From positions 74,180,767 through 74,244,766 of the forward strand of contig NC_063161.1 of assembly GCF_023159225.1 (NCBI RefSeq): a stretch of 64,000 nucleotides of DNA. Reading direction: 5' to 3'. The position numbers and the translations under genes were made by a program. The stretch is from Perognathus longimembris pacificus. Taxonomy: Eukaryota > Chordata > Mammalia > Rodentia > Heteromyidae. The notes beneath the pieces are model-generated. The model ran no database searches. It had not been told where the DNA came from and worked only from the letters and a program-made list of their open reading frames with translations. This document shows positions 36,220 to 46,539 of the stretch, one piece after another. How positions within the stretch are numbered: the stretch's first letter is position 1; the number at the start of each line of letters is the position of its first letter.

Positions 36220-36560
36220 ACATATGTCATAATATTTTTTTAAAATTGGAAAGTACTATGCAAATGTAATGCTTTCTCTTTGCTACTCCTTGGGGACAAC
36301 CAGTCAGATACCTGCCTTTCCTGTTGAGTGCTAAATGCTAATTAGCAAAGGTACATTATGTGGGAGCTTTGCTTTATTATTACAGCATGTCTCAGCCCTG
36401 TTGTGAGGATATTTTTAAGTAAATGGAATGGCAACCTTTAGCTCTCCTAATCCAGTTAAAATGACATTTGAGTCTGAGCATTCAAATTTTTTCTCTTTGC
36501 CCTGAAACTGCTAATTGTGATCACTTTTCAAAATCTTAAGGGATAGGGTAAAATTTTTTC
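36220..36560. other. AT-rich candidate noncoding regulatory sequence
   Basis: Repeat-free sequence with an octamer word ATGCAAAT near 36260 and TGCTAATTAGC near 36337-36347. It looks like conserved vertebrate noncoding sequence, judged by appearance only. Confidence 0.25.
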
Positions 36561-37157
36561 ATCTTGATTTATAGCTAATGTTTTAGATGGTTCATTCTCA
36601 ATATATCTGCTTCAGTATCACAAATTGAGGTCCTCATTAACACAATCTGCAAATATCCCCCCCCAACTCTTCCCTTCTTCCATATGACTTTTTAACTTTG
36701 ACTATGTAACTTGCTTTTACCAATGAGATGTGAGAGGAACTTGTGGTGAGTACTTTGCCTTTTCTTTCCTCCCCATGAGAGTTAGCAGTATTCAAGATGG
36801 TGGCCTTTCTGTCCACTGGGATGCCTGAGTGACTGGTGCACAGAGGTCCTGTAGACTCTGTAGATGAGAACTAAACCTTTGCGATTTTCAGCCACTGAGA
36901 TTTTGTAGTTGGACCTCAGCATTATCCAACCTATGCCAACAGCAGCAGGCCCACAGGAAATGGTTGTTATGCATCATACCAATCTTAAATTGTACACATA
37001 TTGGAGACACTCCCGTATTGCTGAGCAGGCTCTCTGGGTTCCTCGGTGCTCATAAAACAGGATTTGAGATGGAGAAGAAACACTTCCCAGGGGAGCCCAA
37101 TGCCCTGGAGCACAGCTTCACTGTCCAGCAGCCAAAGGAGAAATGTACTTGACTTAC

Positions 37158-37355
37158 ATGAGTAATTTTTGACACATACTCAATTTGGTCTTTACCTGGA
37201 GAGGACTGCCAGATTTCTGGCAACTCTTACTGGAGGTTTACCTTTAAAATAGAAGCAAAGATTACTTACATGTTGATTTGGAAATAAGAAAGGAGTCTTG
37301 ATTTCTCCTGAGGGCCTGATTTTAGCCATAGCTAAATAAAGCAGGAGGAAAGGCA
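37158..37355 (+). repeat. Diverged repeat, copy 1
   Basis: Aligns by eye with 38770-38945: 'taatttttgacac', 'tggtctttacctgga', 'gactgccagatttctggcaa', 'tggaggtttacctttaaaat', 'ttgatttctcctgagggcct', 'agctaaataaag'. Direct orientation, about 1.6 kb apart. Could be two copies of one old interspersed element, a local duplication, or two LTRs of one old element. Confidence 0.6.
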
Positions 37356-38481
37356 GTGAGGATGGATGGAGCCCTGGGTTCTTTTTCTTGCTAGAGAAAA
37401 GGAGTTGCTGAGTTCTAGATTGGCCTCTAGCTCTGATCTGCATGCTGATAATGTAAAGCTGGAACAGGCAAACTGCTTCTCCCCTCATCACCTTCATTCT
37501 CATTCTCCCACTACCTTTCCTACTCTTATTTCCTCCCTGTGTTCCTCCCTTGTTGTTTTCCTCTGTCCACTATTTTAGCTCACCCAGTTCTTTATTAAGG
37601 GGAGTGGGGGGAGGTATGTAAATGTTTACTTGTAGATTTAAAACAATTTCCCATGAAGTAGATTATGTCCAATTAGCCCAGAGACAGCGCCTTAACCAGT
37701 TACATGATGAATTTATGTTAAAAACCACTAAGAGACTCCAGAGCCCCAGGGAAGCCTCAGCTTCCTTAGGGATTGTGGGTGGGAGCGGAGGTGGCCGGGT
37801 CTCTTGATGAGCAGTCTTGAAAGGGTTTTCTTAAGTCTGTCATTGCATATTCTACATAGCTCTGTCATTTTCCTCTGGTCCTCTGTGGATTTGGATTTTC
37901 CAATGTGGCCAGGAGACCTCTCTCACCTTGGTGGTCTGCCTGTGGGGGGAGGGCTACAGGAGGCTCCTTTGGGCCCCTCAGTCATTTTGCTGTAGGAGTA
38001 ATGTCTCCTGAGCCTCTTCTACAGTGGGAGGAAGTATGAGTCTTAAGAACACATGGAGGCTTGTGGCAGTGAGGTGGAGGGAACCCAGCTTCTCTGGGAG
38101 GCTGCCATAAAGGGGGGACCTTGTTGTCATGCCCAGTTCTCGTCCTCACCCAGAGCAGTCTTGATGGTGCTTGTGCTCAGAGACACCTGTAGGTTGTCTG
38201 TCCAAGAAAGAGGCAGGGGGAGGAAGGCTATCATCATGAGACAGCCTCCCTGGAGGCCACACATTGGAGAGGGACAACCAGTACTGACTGGTGGAAGCAC
38301 TGCTATCTCTTGCCTCTGGGTCCTGGCATCCCGGGAAAGGCTTGTCTATGCTCTGAGTTCATGCACTTAGTTCTTTGCGCAGTGGCTCCTTTATAGCCCA
38401 GTCACTTTATCATTTGACTCCCATTTTAAAATGCATCTCATGCAACATATCACATAAAAATCGGAGCCTTTATGGTGTTGA

Positions 38482-38700
38482 GTGTTAAAGTCAGCCAGGA
38501 CTCTTAGTACATTTTCTCATCTTTATTTCTCATCATTTTTTCTGACTGGTTTACTTCCTCTTTCCTTTTTCTCTACATCTCCTTGTTATTTCCCCATACA
38601 TTTTTCTGCTCCCTGCCTATCTCTCCCTTGTCTTTTCGTCAGAATACTAGTCACATTTTCCCTTGTGTGGGGGGATCCCAGTGTTATTGTAGCTGAATGA
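38482..38700. other. C/T-rich unique sequence
   Basis: Pyrimidine-rich stretch, 'cttcctctttcctttttctc' and neighbours, with no repeat family recognised. Confidence 0.4.
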
Positions 38701-38769
38701 CTGTGGAGGGATGCTGCTTAGGAGTCTAATGTAGGAACAGAATCATTGTGCTTTGAAGGTTGTTGCTTA

Positions 38770-38945
38770 ATTTTTGACATTCTTGACTTGGTCTTAAGTT
38801 AGAGGACTTCCAAATTGCTGGCAAGTCTCACTGGAGATTTACCTTTAAAGTAGAAGCCAGGGCTTCTATAGTGTGACAATAGGAAAAGGCCATGATTTCT
38901 CCCAAGGGCTTGATTTGCAGACAAAGCTAAATGAAGTCTGATGTG
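38770..38945 (+). repeat. Diverged repeat, copy 2
   Basis: Partner of 37158-37355: 'taatttttgacattctt', 'gaggacttccaaattgctgg', 'tggagatttacctttaaagt', 'atttctcccaagggcttgat', 'aagctaaatgaag'. About two-thirds identity by eye. The L1 insertion at 39047 lies about 100 bp beyond it. Confidence 0.6.
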
Positions 38946-39046
38946 GATGCAGTCAGGGTAAGTTCACAGTGAGACCGTGCACCAGCAGATCAGGTGAAAG
39001 AAAATTGGGTGTATGTCATGTCAGTCTTTCAGAGTAGACCATTAGA

Positions 39047-40262
39047 GAGAGAGGAAAGATGGCGCCGATAGAATAGGGAGGCACCCCGACTCGCTCCAAC
39101 GGAATAGTGAGCTGGGAACTCCAACACCCAACACCCCATCAAGAACCCAGCAAAACCAGCAGCCAGAAGCAGTGGAGAAACGCAGGAAAACAAAAAGGAG
39201 CAAAAAAGAAGAACCGAAAACCTACAGGGAGCCGGAGATTCACCAGGGCACCCTACCCCCACCAGCCGACCCTGGCCCAAACAGGGTCAGGCTGGGAAAG
39301 GGGAACCCGGCGATCGGCAGACAGGCTGCCAGGAGCGCAGAATTCATATAGTGGGAGACCCCACGGACACAAGGCAGGGTGCGGACCAAGACACACACCG
39401 GCAGCGACGAGAAGTTCGGGTCCACACCAGGTTCGGACAAGGGAACCCAGCGCGGCAGAAATCGGGAACCAGGGAAGCCACCACGACACTTAGCCAACCC
39501 CTGGAGGGCTAACGGCTGCGCGGGACACACACACAAAGCAGCAAAAGTGAGTGCCCCATTATCCCCTCCCCCAACGGGAGACCAGCTATCTGAGACCCAA
39601 GCCCAACAAAGAAGCTAGATCTCCCTCCCTCCCCCTCCCCCACCCCTGAGGGAACAAAGAACCCCCAAATCAGGTGGGGAAGCTCCCATCGGGCGCTGGG
39701 AAGTCAGTTTAGCAGGGGAAGGGCGCAGCAGCACCAACACCCCACAGGTTCCTGAACTGGCAGAACCGGCCCCGCCCCCTTCCCAACAGGGGCCAGGAGA
39801 TGGCCGGTTTTGCAAACCCCACCCGAGGCGCCTGGACCTCGCAGACTCTTACAACTAAAACCAGAGGCACTGGTGGGCAATACCAGCCCAGCAGGGTCAC
39901 CTGAGCCTGATCACGTCCCCCCCTCACAGCGGAGGTGAGGTCTGAAGGTGCCAAGCCACACCCGGACAGTCGATCCCACTGGGCCCCACACATACGCCCC
40001 CCCCAACGGACTCGCGGGAGGGCGCAAGCACAACCCAACAACCCGGGACTTGCTCTGGGAGGCATATCCCGCCGAAGTGCCTGTTGAAGTGGACGCACAG
40101 CGCACAGGAGGGCGGGGCCCCCGGCGACAGCGCCCGCTCTGGTAGGCATACCCTGCACTGGTGGGCGGGGCCACAGCGGCAGCACCTGCTGCCGTAGTCA
40201 CGCCTACACAGGAGGGAGGGAAGAGCTACAAACCAAACCTGAGAAGCCATCCAGATCTCCAG
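39047..40262 (+). promoter_or_regulatory. L1 5' UTR with YY1-type site and GC boxes
   Basis: The 1.2-kb 5' UTR is GC- and CpG-rich, in contrast to the AT-rich flanks. Ten bases in, at 39056-39066, it reads AAGATGGCGCC, the same position and wording as the YY1 site that sets the start of transcription in primate L1. GGGCGGGGCC Sp1-like boxes occur at about 40110-40119 and 40163-40172. It is non-monomeric, unlike mouse L1 A/F/Tf promoters. Open frames on both strands (up to 158 codons) are expected from the CpG-rich composition and are not called as genes. Confidence 0.8.
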
Positions 40263-41237
40263 ATGCGCAAATCACAAAGAAACATAACTCAGTTCATCAA
40301 AGGGCAAGCCAACTCGCCAGCTCCAAAAAGCAGCACGACTGAAGAGGAGATGGAGACTAAAAAAGCAAATGAGGCCATGTTAACAGGAATGATCGAAAGC
40401 GTCAGAAATGAAATCAGAAAACAATTCCAGGAATTTAGAGCAGAAATCTGGAAGGACACCCAGGAAGCCAAGAAAGAAATGGAAGCAAAACTGGATACAA
40501 TGCAAGCCTGCTTTAAAGAAATGGAAGCAAAAATGGATACAATGCAAGCTGCCTTTAAAGAAAATCTCCACATCCTGAGAATGGAAATGCATGAAAAAAT
40601 AGATTTAAAATACAACTCTTTAAAGGAAGAAATCTCCACGATCAGAGCTGATATGACAACCATAAATAGCTCTCTGACATCCATAAACTCCGCAATTGAA
40701 ACCATAACACAAAGAGTGGACCATATAGAATCCAGAATCTCTCGCCTGGACGATGAAGCAGCTGACAACAACCAGAAAATGACCACACTCCAAGAAAAGG
40801 TGAAGCTTCAGGGAAGACTAATCCAGGAACTAATGGACAAAGACAAGAGATATAATCTGCGCATAATTGGAATAGAAGAAGGAGCCGAATACCAGAGCAG
40901 AGGGCTTAATCATGTTCTCAATAAAGTTATTGCAGAAAACTTCCCCAATCTCACAGGTGACCCCATCCAGGTAACCGAAGCCTATAGGACACCTGGCAGG
41001 CCAGACCCCAGGAAAGCCACCCCAAGGCACATAATATTCAAGACTACAGACCTCAAGATTAAAGAGCAAATTCTGAATTCAGCCAAAGCGAAGAAGGAAA
41101 CTTTTTTCAATGGGAAGAGGATTCGAATAACATCCTACTTATCCACACAAACTTACCAAGCTCGAAGTGAGTGGAAGAACACCATCCAAGTACTCCAGAA
41201 TAACAATTTACAACCTCGGATCAAATATCCAGAGTAG
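40263..41237 (+). CDS. L1 ORF1p, C-terminally truncated
   Basis: Encodes L1 ORF1p, the trimeric RNA-binding chaperone that coats L1 RNA in the cytoplasm. The ATG starts MRKSQRNITQFIKGQ; a GTG 34 codons upstream is in the same frame but lies in the 5' UTR. Layout: a basic N-terminus; a long coiled coil at about residues 40-190 (heptads such as MEAKLDTMQ); the RRM with RYNLRIIGIEEGAE at about residues 200-210 and ENFPNL; then the C-terminal domain with ATPRHIIFK and TYQARSEWKN. It ends RIKYPE, where relatives continue P-A-K-L-S and about 40 more residues. The final Glu and the TAG stop come from the target-site duplication, so translation would give a truncated protein. A 14-residue (42-nt) unit is duplicated at 40473-40556 in the coiled coil. 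No disabling mutation up to the break. Confidence 0.92.
   Translation: MRKSQRNITQFIKGQANSPAPKSSTTEEEMETKKANEAMLTGMIESVRNEIRKQFQEFRAEIWKDTQEAKKEMEAKLDTMQACFKEMEAKMDTMQAAFKENLHILRMEMHEKIDLKYNSLKEEISTIRADMTTINSSLTSINSAIETITQRVDHIESRISRLDDEAADNNQKMTTLQEKVKLQGRLIQELMDKDKRYNLRIIGIEEGAEYQSRGLNHVLNKVIAENFPNLTGDPIQVTEAYRTPGRPDPRKATPRHIIFKTTDLKIKEQILNSAKAKKETFFNGKRIRITSYLSTQTYQARSEWKNTIQVLQNNNLQPRIKYPE
40473..40556 (+). repeat. 42-nt tandem duplication in the ORF1 coiled coil
   Basis: Two in-frame copies, KEMEAKLDTMQACF and KEMEAKMDTMQAAF, at 40473-40514 and 40515-40556. Each is two heptads, so the coiled-coil register is kept. It matches the general location and 42-nt unit size of the ORF1 length-polymorphism region known in mouse L1. 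Confidence 0.93.
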
Positions 41238-42055
41238 ACCATTAGAAATATTTATAATATATTTCTACTATTGGTATACTGAAGTAGAACAAAATATAAA
41301 GAGGTGGTTGAACAATAAGAGGGTTTTCCAGAGTTCGGGCACAGGAGGGAGCATACATGTGCATATTTGTGTCAGGAATGTGGAGAAAGTAGAAGCAAAT
41401 ATTTTCTACAGAATGTTTCCAGGTGGTTGCTTTTCATGGGAGCTAGCACATTTCTGTGAACACACACTTTATTGGAAGAACTCGGCTCTCTTTACAGCTT
41501 GATGTAGTAAAACGTGGACACAACTGGAATGGGAGAGGACCTTGAGCCATACCTGCAGCCATGCCTTTCTGTGATATGATTATTAATCTCCTCATGATTG
41601 AAAACTGGCTCTTCCCTAAAGCTGGTAGTAACAATTTCCTGATGGTCTAACCTTGAGGACTAAAACTTGGGTGCTAGGAAAAAGAAATCCTGTCTTCTAA
41701 AATTCACTTTTTGTTAAACTCACAGCCACGCAGAGGGGAGGCCTTGTTCCAGCCCAGAGCTGAGATGTGAGGTTCTGCTGGTGTCTGGCCAAGAGCCTGG
41801 TATGAACTCATTGAATGCCTCAGTCCCAGGGTCCCCACCTGACCCCACTGACTGTCAGGGTGTTCATAAGACTGCCTGTAGTCCTTGGGAGGTAACATGG
41901 AAGACTCACTTTGCTGTTTCAATTTCTTAGTTTGCCAACTTCACAGGATCGGCCACACCCACTGCTTTTCCTCAGTTTGTGCCATTTTAGAATCTCATCT
42001 CTATTGTTTTTCTTCAGACCATTTCCCCTCAAACATCTTTAATCAAAACAAAAGA

Positions 42056-42290
42056 ATTTTTTTGTGTATGTGTACCAGTCTTGAGGCTTGAACTCAGGGC
42101 CTAGACTCTCTGTCTCTGAGCTTTTGTACTCTAGGCTAGTGCTCTACCACTTGAGCCACCACTTTACTTTTGACCTTTTTCTGGTTAATGGAGATAAGAG
42201 ACTATGGACTTTCTTGCCCGAGTTGGCTTTGAACCTCAGCCTCCCCAGCTAGGATTATAGTCATGAGCCACTGGATCCTGGCTCAAAAGA
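42056..42290 (-). mobile_element. Composite B1/ID-like SINE, antisense
   Basis: A T-run and 'gtgtatgtgtaccagtcttg' tail, then 'aggcttgaactcagggccta', 'gtgctctaccacttgagcca', 'tggttaatggagataagaga', 'gttggctttgaacctcagcc', 'agctaggattatagtcatga'. A nearly complete antisense copy with moderate divergence. Confidence 0.82.
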
Positions 42291-42341
42291 AGATCTTACA
42301 TGAGTATAATAAATATAGGCAGATTTCCTGTGCCTTAAGTA

Positions 42342-42614
42342 AATGAACATAGACCCGAGTGCTGGGGCTCATGCCTGTAATCCTAGCTACTCAGGAGGCT
42401 GAGATCTGAGGACCACTGCTCAAAACCATCTCAGGCACAGAGCAAAGTCTGTAAGACCCTTATCTCTACTAAAACTAACATAAAAGCTAGAAGTAGAACT
42501 ATAACTCAAGTGGTAGGGTAGCCTTGAGAGAAAGAAGCTCAGGGACAGCATCCAGACCCTGAGTTCAAGCCCCAGACTAGCGCAAAAAAAGAAAAAGAAA
42601 AACAAGTGAACATA
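42342..42614 (+). mobile_element. Composite B1/ID-like SINE, sense, imperfect TSD
   Basis: 'gtgctggggctcatgcctgt' then 'aatcctagctactcaggagg' is the 7SL/B1-like 5' part. 'actataactcaagtggtagg' and 'cctgagttcaagccccagac' is the ID-like part, and a run of A-rich sequence ends it. 'aatgaacata' at about 42343 and 'agtgaacata' at about 42605 form an approximate target duplication. The clearest sense copy of this SINE in the window. Confidence 0.85.
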
Positions 42615-43840
42615 AGACAAATAAGATGTTATGAGATTCTGGTTAGATCCCGTTGCCAGGCTGAACCTGAGCCTCTGATCACTTCTTTTGTTTGAAAAAG
42701 AGCTTAAGTATTAAGCTGAATTTCAGTTTAAACCTAAATTACAGTTAACAATCTCTGGAAGCACCAGGTGAGGCTTTGCTCTTAACTGATGGCCAGCTAA
42801 AAAGGGAGAAGCCCATGTCTAGCAAAACCTTTCAGCACAGCTCCCATTCTTTACATAGTTTTGAAGATGGGCAAAGAGGCTGTATTTAAATCTAACTTGC
42901 TTTCTTGAGAGAATGGAAGCATTCTGTGCTCTGTTTGTGCCAGTTCTCACTGAAGGGTTTTGTGTGGTGCTCAATTGGGTAAAGCAGCCTGGATCTCTCT
43001 ATGGATGCAGTTTCTTCAGCCCCTCCACTGAATGTGCTATTCTGTCCCTCATACCTCTCCTGTTTTCTGTAGTTCCTTTGTGTGAGTCAGCTCAACTGCA
43101 TATGAACTCTTTCTCTAGGACATGGGCCCTCATACCTACTTGCTTGTGTACATGCCTAGGGTGGATTAACAGGATGTGTTGTCCTCAATGTGCTCTTCCT
43201 TTCTAGTATTGGTACAGGGTGTTTGAGGGGCTTTCTTTCCAGGACATTCCACTCAGTACAGAGGAATCTTGTGGGCTAGTCATTTAGGGCATGGATCTGC
43301 ACATGTAGCTGCAGACAAGCTGTGTGCTTGATGAATGTGGGGTTCTTGTCTTCAGTCAGTCCGGATATATACAGCACCAAACTGTTAGCATTTTCTTGGA
43401 ACTAGAAAACTATGAACATAATGTTTTTATTAAGTCTCTGAAAATTTCTAACATCCAGCTGTTGTGGTGATAGCAGTTGTCAGTTGCTTTATTATAAAGC
43501 AAACAGCACTGTATCAAGACAGAAGAGATAAAATTTGGTCACTGTTCTCCCTTGCCCAGTACTCTCCAAATCACCTTCACTGATGTGATTCCACAGGACA
43601 ATAAAGAAGGACTCATTGAGAGGACACAGCCTACAGTGACGAGCAGGTTGTCTTTTTGATTCACAGTTCATGCAAAGGATAATGTATATCAGACTGAGCA
43701 CCACACCACACAAAACGAACTTTCATTCTTGAGTGAACTATCTACATCGTCTTTTAAGAAAAACTGGTAAAGCATTTAACTGGTCATGACTTAGGGACAT
43801 ATCTCTGTTCTGATTCTGTCTTAATTTTATTCTGGAAGTA
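42615..43840. other. Unique sequence, no gene recognised
   Basis: No recognisable exon or repeat; ordinary composition. Confidence 0.4.
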
Positions 43841-43849
43841 CTCTTTAAA

Positions 43850-44077
43850 AAAAAAAAATCATTGGGCTGGGGATATAGCCTAGTGGCAAGAGTGCCTGCC
43901 TCGGATACACGAGGCCCTAGGTTCGATTCCCCAGCACCACATATACAGAAAACGGCCAGAAGCGGCGCTGTGGCTCAACTGGCAGAGTGCTAGCCTTGAG
44001 CGGGAAGAAGCCAGGGACAGTGCTTAGGCCCTGAGTCCAAGGCCCAGGACTGGCCAAAAAAAAAAAAAAAAAAATCA
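43850..44077 (+). mobile_element. IDL-Geo-type dimeric SINE, sense, young
   Basis: The direct repeat 'aaaaaaaatcattggg' lies at about 43851-43866 and again after the poly(A) at about 44062-44077. The body has a pol III A box TAGCCTAGTGG at 43876-43886 and B box GGTTCGATTCC at 43920-43930 (first, ID half), then 'aagcggcgctgtggctcaac' (second, ID-like half) ending CCCAGGACTGGCC and a run of 19 A. Several CpGs persist, which suggests a recent copy. A good type example for the species' SINE. Confidence 0.92.
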
Positions 44078-44180
44078 TTGGGGTTGGAGGCAGGGCTTCA
44101 TTGGCAGACTATCAGCCAATGTGCGAAAGTGTCAGATATCAAGCGCAAGTCCTGGTCTCCGGCAAAAAAGAAAAAAGAAA
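44078..44180 (+). mobile_element. Decayed ID-like SINE, sense
   Basis: 'ggttggaggcagggcttcat' then 'tggcagactatcagccaa' and 'tcaagcgcaagtcctggtct' with an A-rich end 'aaaaaagaaaaaagaaagg' reads as an ID-like unit. Diverged. Confidence 0.55.
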
Positions 44181-44666
<486 letters not shown>

Positions 44667-44679
44667 CTGTGGCCATTTT

Positions 44680-44908
44680 TTTCCCCAGTCCTAGAGCTTG
44701 AACTCATGGCCTGGGCCCTGTCCCTGGGCCTCTTTATGCCCCAGGCTAGCATTCTATCATTTGAGCCCCAGCCCCACTTTCAGCTTTCTGAATAGTTTAT
44801 TGGAGATAAGAGTCATCACAGACTTTTCTGCCTGGGATGGCTTGAAACCACAATCCTCAGATCTCAACCTCCTGAGTAGCTAGGATTACAGGCGTGACCG
44901 ACTGACAC
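44680..44908 (-). mobile_element. Composite SINE, antisense, at right of the CA tract
   Basis: 'ccccagtcctagagcttgaa' then 'ggctagcattctatcatttg' (ID-like half), 'tggagataagagtcatcaca' and 'cctgagtagctaggattaca' followed by 'ggcgtga' (B1-like half). Together with 44181-44383 it makes a head-to-head inverted pair. Confidence 0.83.
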
Positions 44909-45067
44909 CCAGACTGTGGCCATATATATTAATTTTTTGTGTCCTGTGTATGTTCTCTGTACCGTTGCATTTCTGCTGATTGGCAGTTCTCAGCTTCCCT
45001 GTCCAGAGTTGTTCAAAATTCAGATCTTAAATTGAGGTTAATTTCCATATTTCTAGCAATTGCTGCT

Positions 45068-46416
45068 AAACAAGAGTTTATTTTTTTATTTTTTATTTTT
45101 TATATTTTTTTCAAATTTTTATTATCAAACTGATGTACAGAGAGGTTAGAGTTTCATACGTTAGACATTAGATACATTACTTGTTTGTTACCTCGTCCCA
45201 CATACCTCCCTCCCTCCTCCCCCTTTCCCTTTCCCCCCATGAGGTGTTCAGTTCACTTACACCAAACAGTTTTGCATGAATTGCTTTTGTAGTTGTTTTT
45301 CTTTTTTTACCCTGTGTCTCTCAATTTTGGTATTCCCTTTCAATTTCCTAGTTCTAATACCAGTATACATGGTTTCCAATATACTCAGATAAGATTACAG
45401 AGATAGTGTAGGTACAACCACAGGAAGGTGATACAAGAACATCATCAATAATAGAAGCTACATATACACATGGGACGTTGAAAGTAGTTACAACTGTAAT
45501 ATAACAATCATTTCCATAACATGGAGTTTATTTCACTTAGCATCATCTTATGTGTTCATAAGGATATAGATATTGGGCTCTTGTGGTCCTCTGCTGTGAC
45601 TTGCCTAAACCTTTACTAATTATTCCCAATAAGGGAGACTATAGAGTCCATGTTTCTTTGGGTCTGGCTCACTTCACTTAGTATAATTTTTTCCAAGTCC
45701 TTCCATTTCCTTACAAATGGGGCAATGTCATTCTTTCTGATAGAGGCATAAAATTCCATTGTGTATATGTACCACATTTTCCTGATCCATTCGTCTACTG
45801 AGGGGCATCTGGGTTGGTTCCAGATTCTAGCTATGACAAATTGCGCTGCGATGAAGGTTGGACAAATGGGACTGCATCAAACTGCAGAGCTTCTGCACGG
45901 CAAAGGACATAGCTCGCAAGATAAACAGAAAGCCCACAGACTGGGAGAAGATCTTTTCCGGCCATTCAATGGACAAAGGCCTCATATCTAAAATATATGC
46001 AGAACTAAAAAAAATTACCTTCCTCCAAAACAAAACAGCAAAGAACCAATAGCCCCCTCATCAAGTGGGCTAAAGACTTACAAAGAGACTTCTCTGATGA
46101 GGAAATGAGAATGGCCAAGAGACATATGAAAAAGTGCTCTACATCACTGGCCATAAAAGAAATGCAAATCAAAACAACATTGAGATTCCATCTCACCCCA
46201 GTAAGAATGTGATATATCAAGAAAACCAACAATAACAATTGTTGGAGGGGATGTGGCCAAAAGGGAACCCTACTTCATTGTTGGTGGGAATGTAAACTGT
46301 TTCAGCCACTCTGGCAAGCAGTATGGAGATTCCTCAGAAGGCTAAATATAGAACTCCCCTATGACCCAGCAGCCCCACTCTTGGGTATTTATCCAAAAGA
46401 ACACAAACAGGAGTTT
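45068..46416 (-). mobile_element. L1 with 5' inversion (twin-priming structure)
   Basis: On the minus strand the right-hand part 45860-45100 is an L1 3' end (ORF2 end and 3' UTR; plus-strand 'attatcaaactgatgtacag', 'tctctcaattttggtatt', ending in the T-run complement of poly(A)). To the right, 45860-46405 is the neighbouring upstream L1 ORF2 segment in the opposite, sense orientation ('acaaatgggactgcatcaaa', 'gagcttctgcacggcaaagg', 'gcaaatcaaaacaacattga', 'ttgttggtgggaatgtaaac'). This head-to-head order is the hallmark of twin-primed L1 insertion. The switch is near 45859. 'aaacaagagttt' at 45068-45079 and 'aaacaggagttt' at 46405-46416 form a possible target duplication with one mismatch. Not capable of retrotransposition. 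Confidence 0.92.
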
Positions 46417-46539
46417 TTTAAATTTCAGAATGAAGCTGTTAGATCTTACTAGAAGAAATCTTTCCTTTTCATGAAAGGCAAATTTCAGAATGTTAAATAC
46501 ACTAAGCTGTATGTAAAAAAAAAAAAAACACGTTAATAA

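Larger units (their letters stand above)
39031..41246 (+). mobile_element. Young L1 with intact 5' end, no 3' end, 16-bp TSD
   Basis: 'agagtagaccattaga' is perfect at 39031-39046 and 41231-41246. The 2,184-bp insert starts with an L1 5' end and runs through the 5' UTR into ORF1, then stops at the right target duplication in the ORF1 C-terminal domain. The rest of ORF1, all of ORF2, the 3' UTR and any poly(A) tail are missing. L1s usually lose the 5' end, so this is the reverse of the norm. Open ORF1 and a perfect duplication indicate recent integration. An alternative is a 3' deletion ending exactly at the duplication, which is much less likely. Confidence 0.93.

Noticed and set aside
39709..40185. 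158-codon antisense open frame in the L1 5' UTR, possible ORF0-like gene
   Set aside because: CpG-rich composition explains stop-poor frames on both strands; several overlap. No homology to primate ORF0 that I could see.
40161..40262. Upstream GTG start extending ORF1 by 34 codons
   Set aside because: Mammalian L1 ORF1 starts at ATG; this stretch is GC-box-rich 5' UTR and the ATG at 40263 begins the conserved N-terminus.
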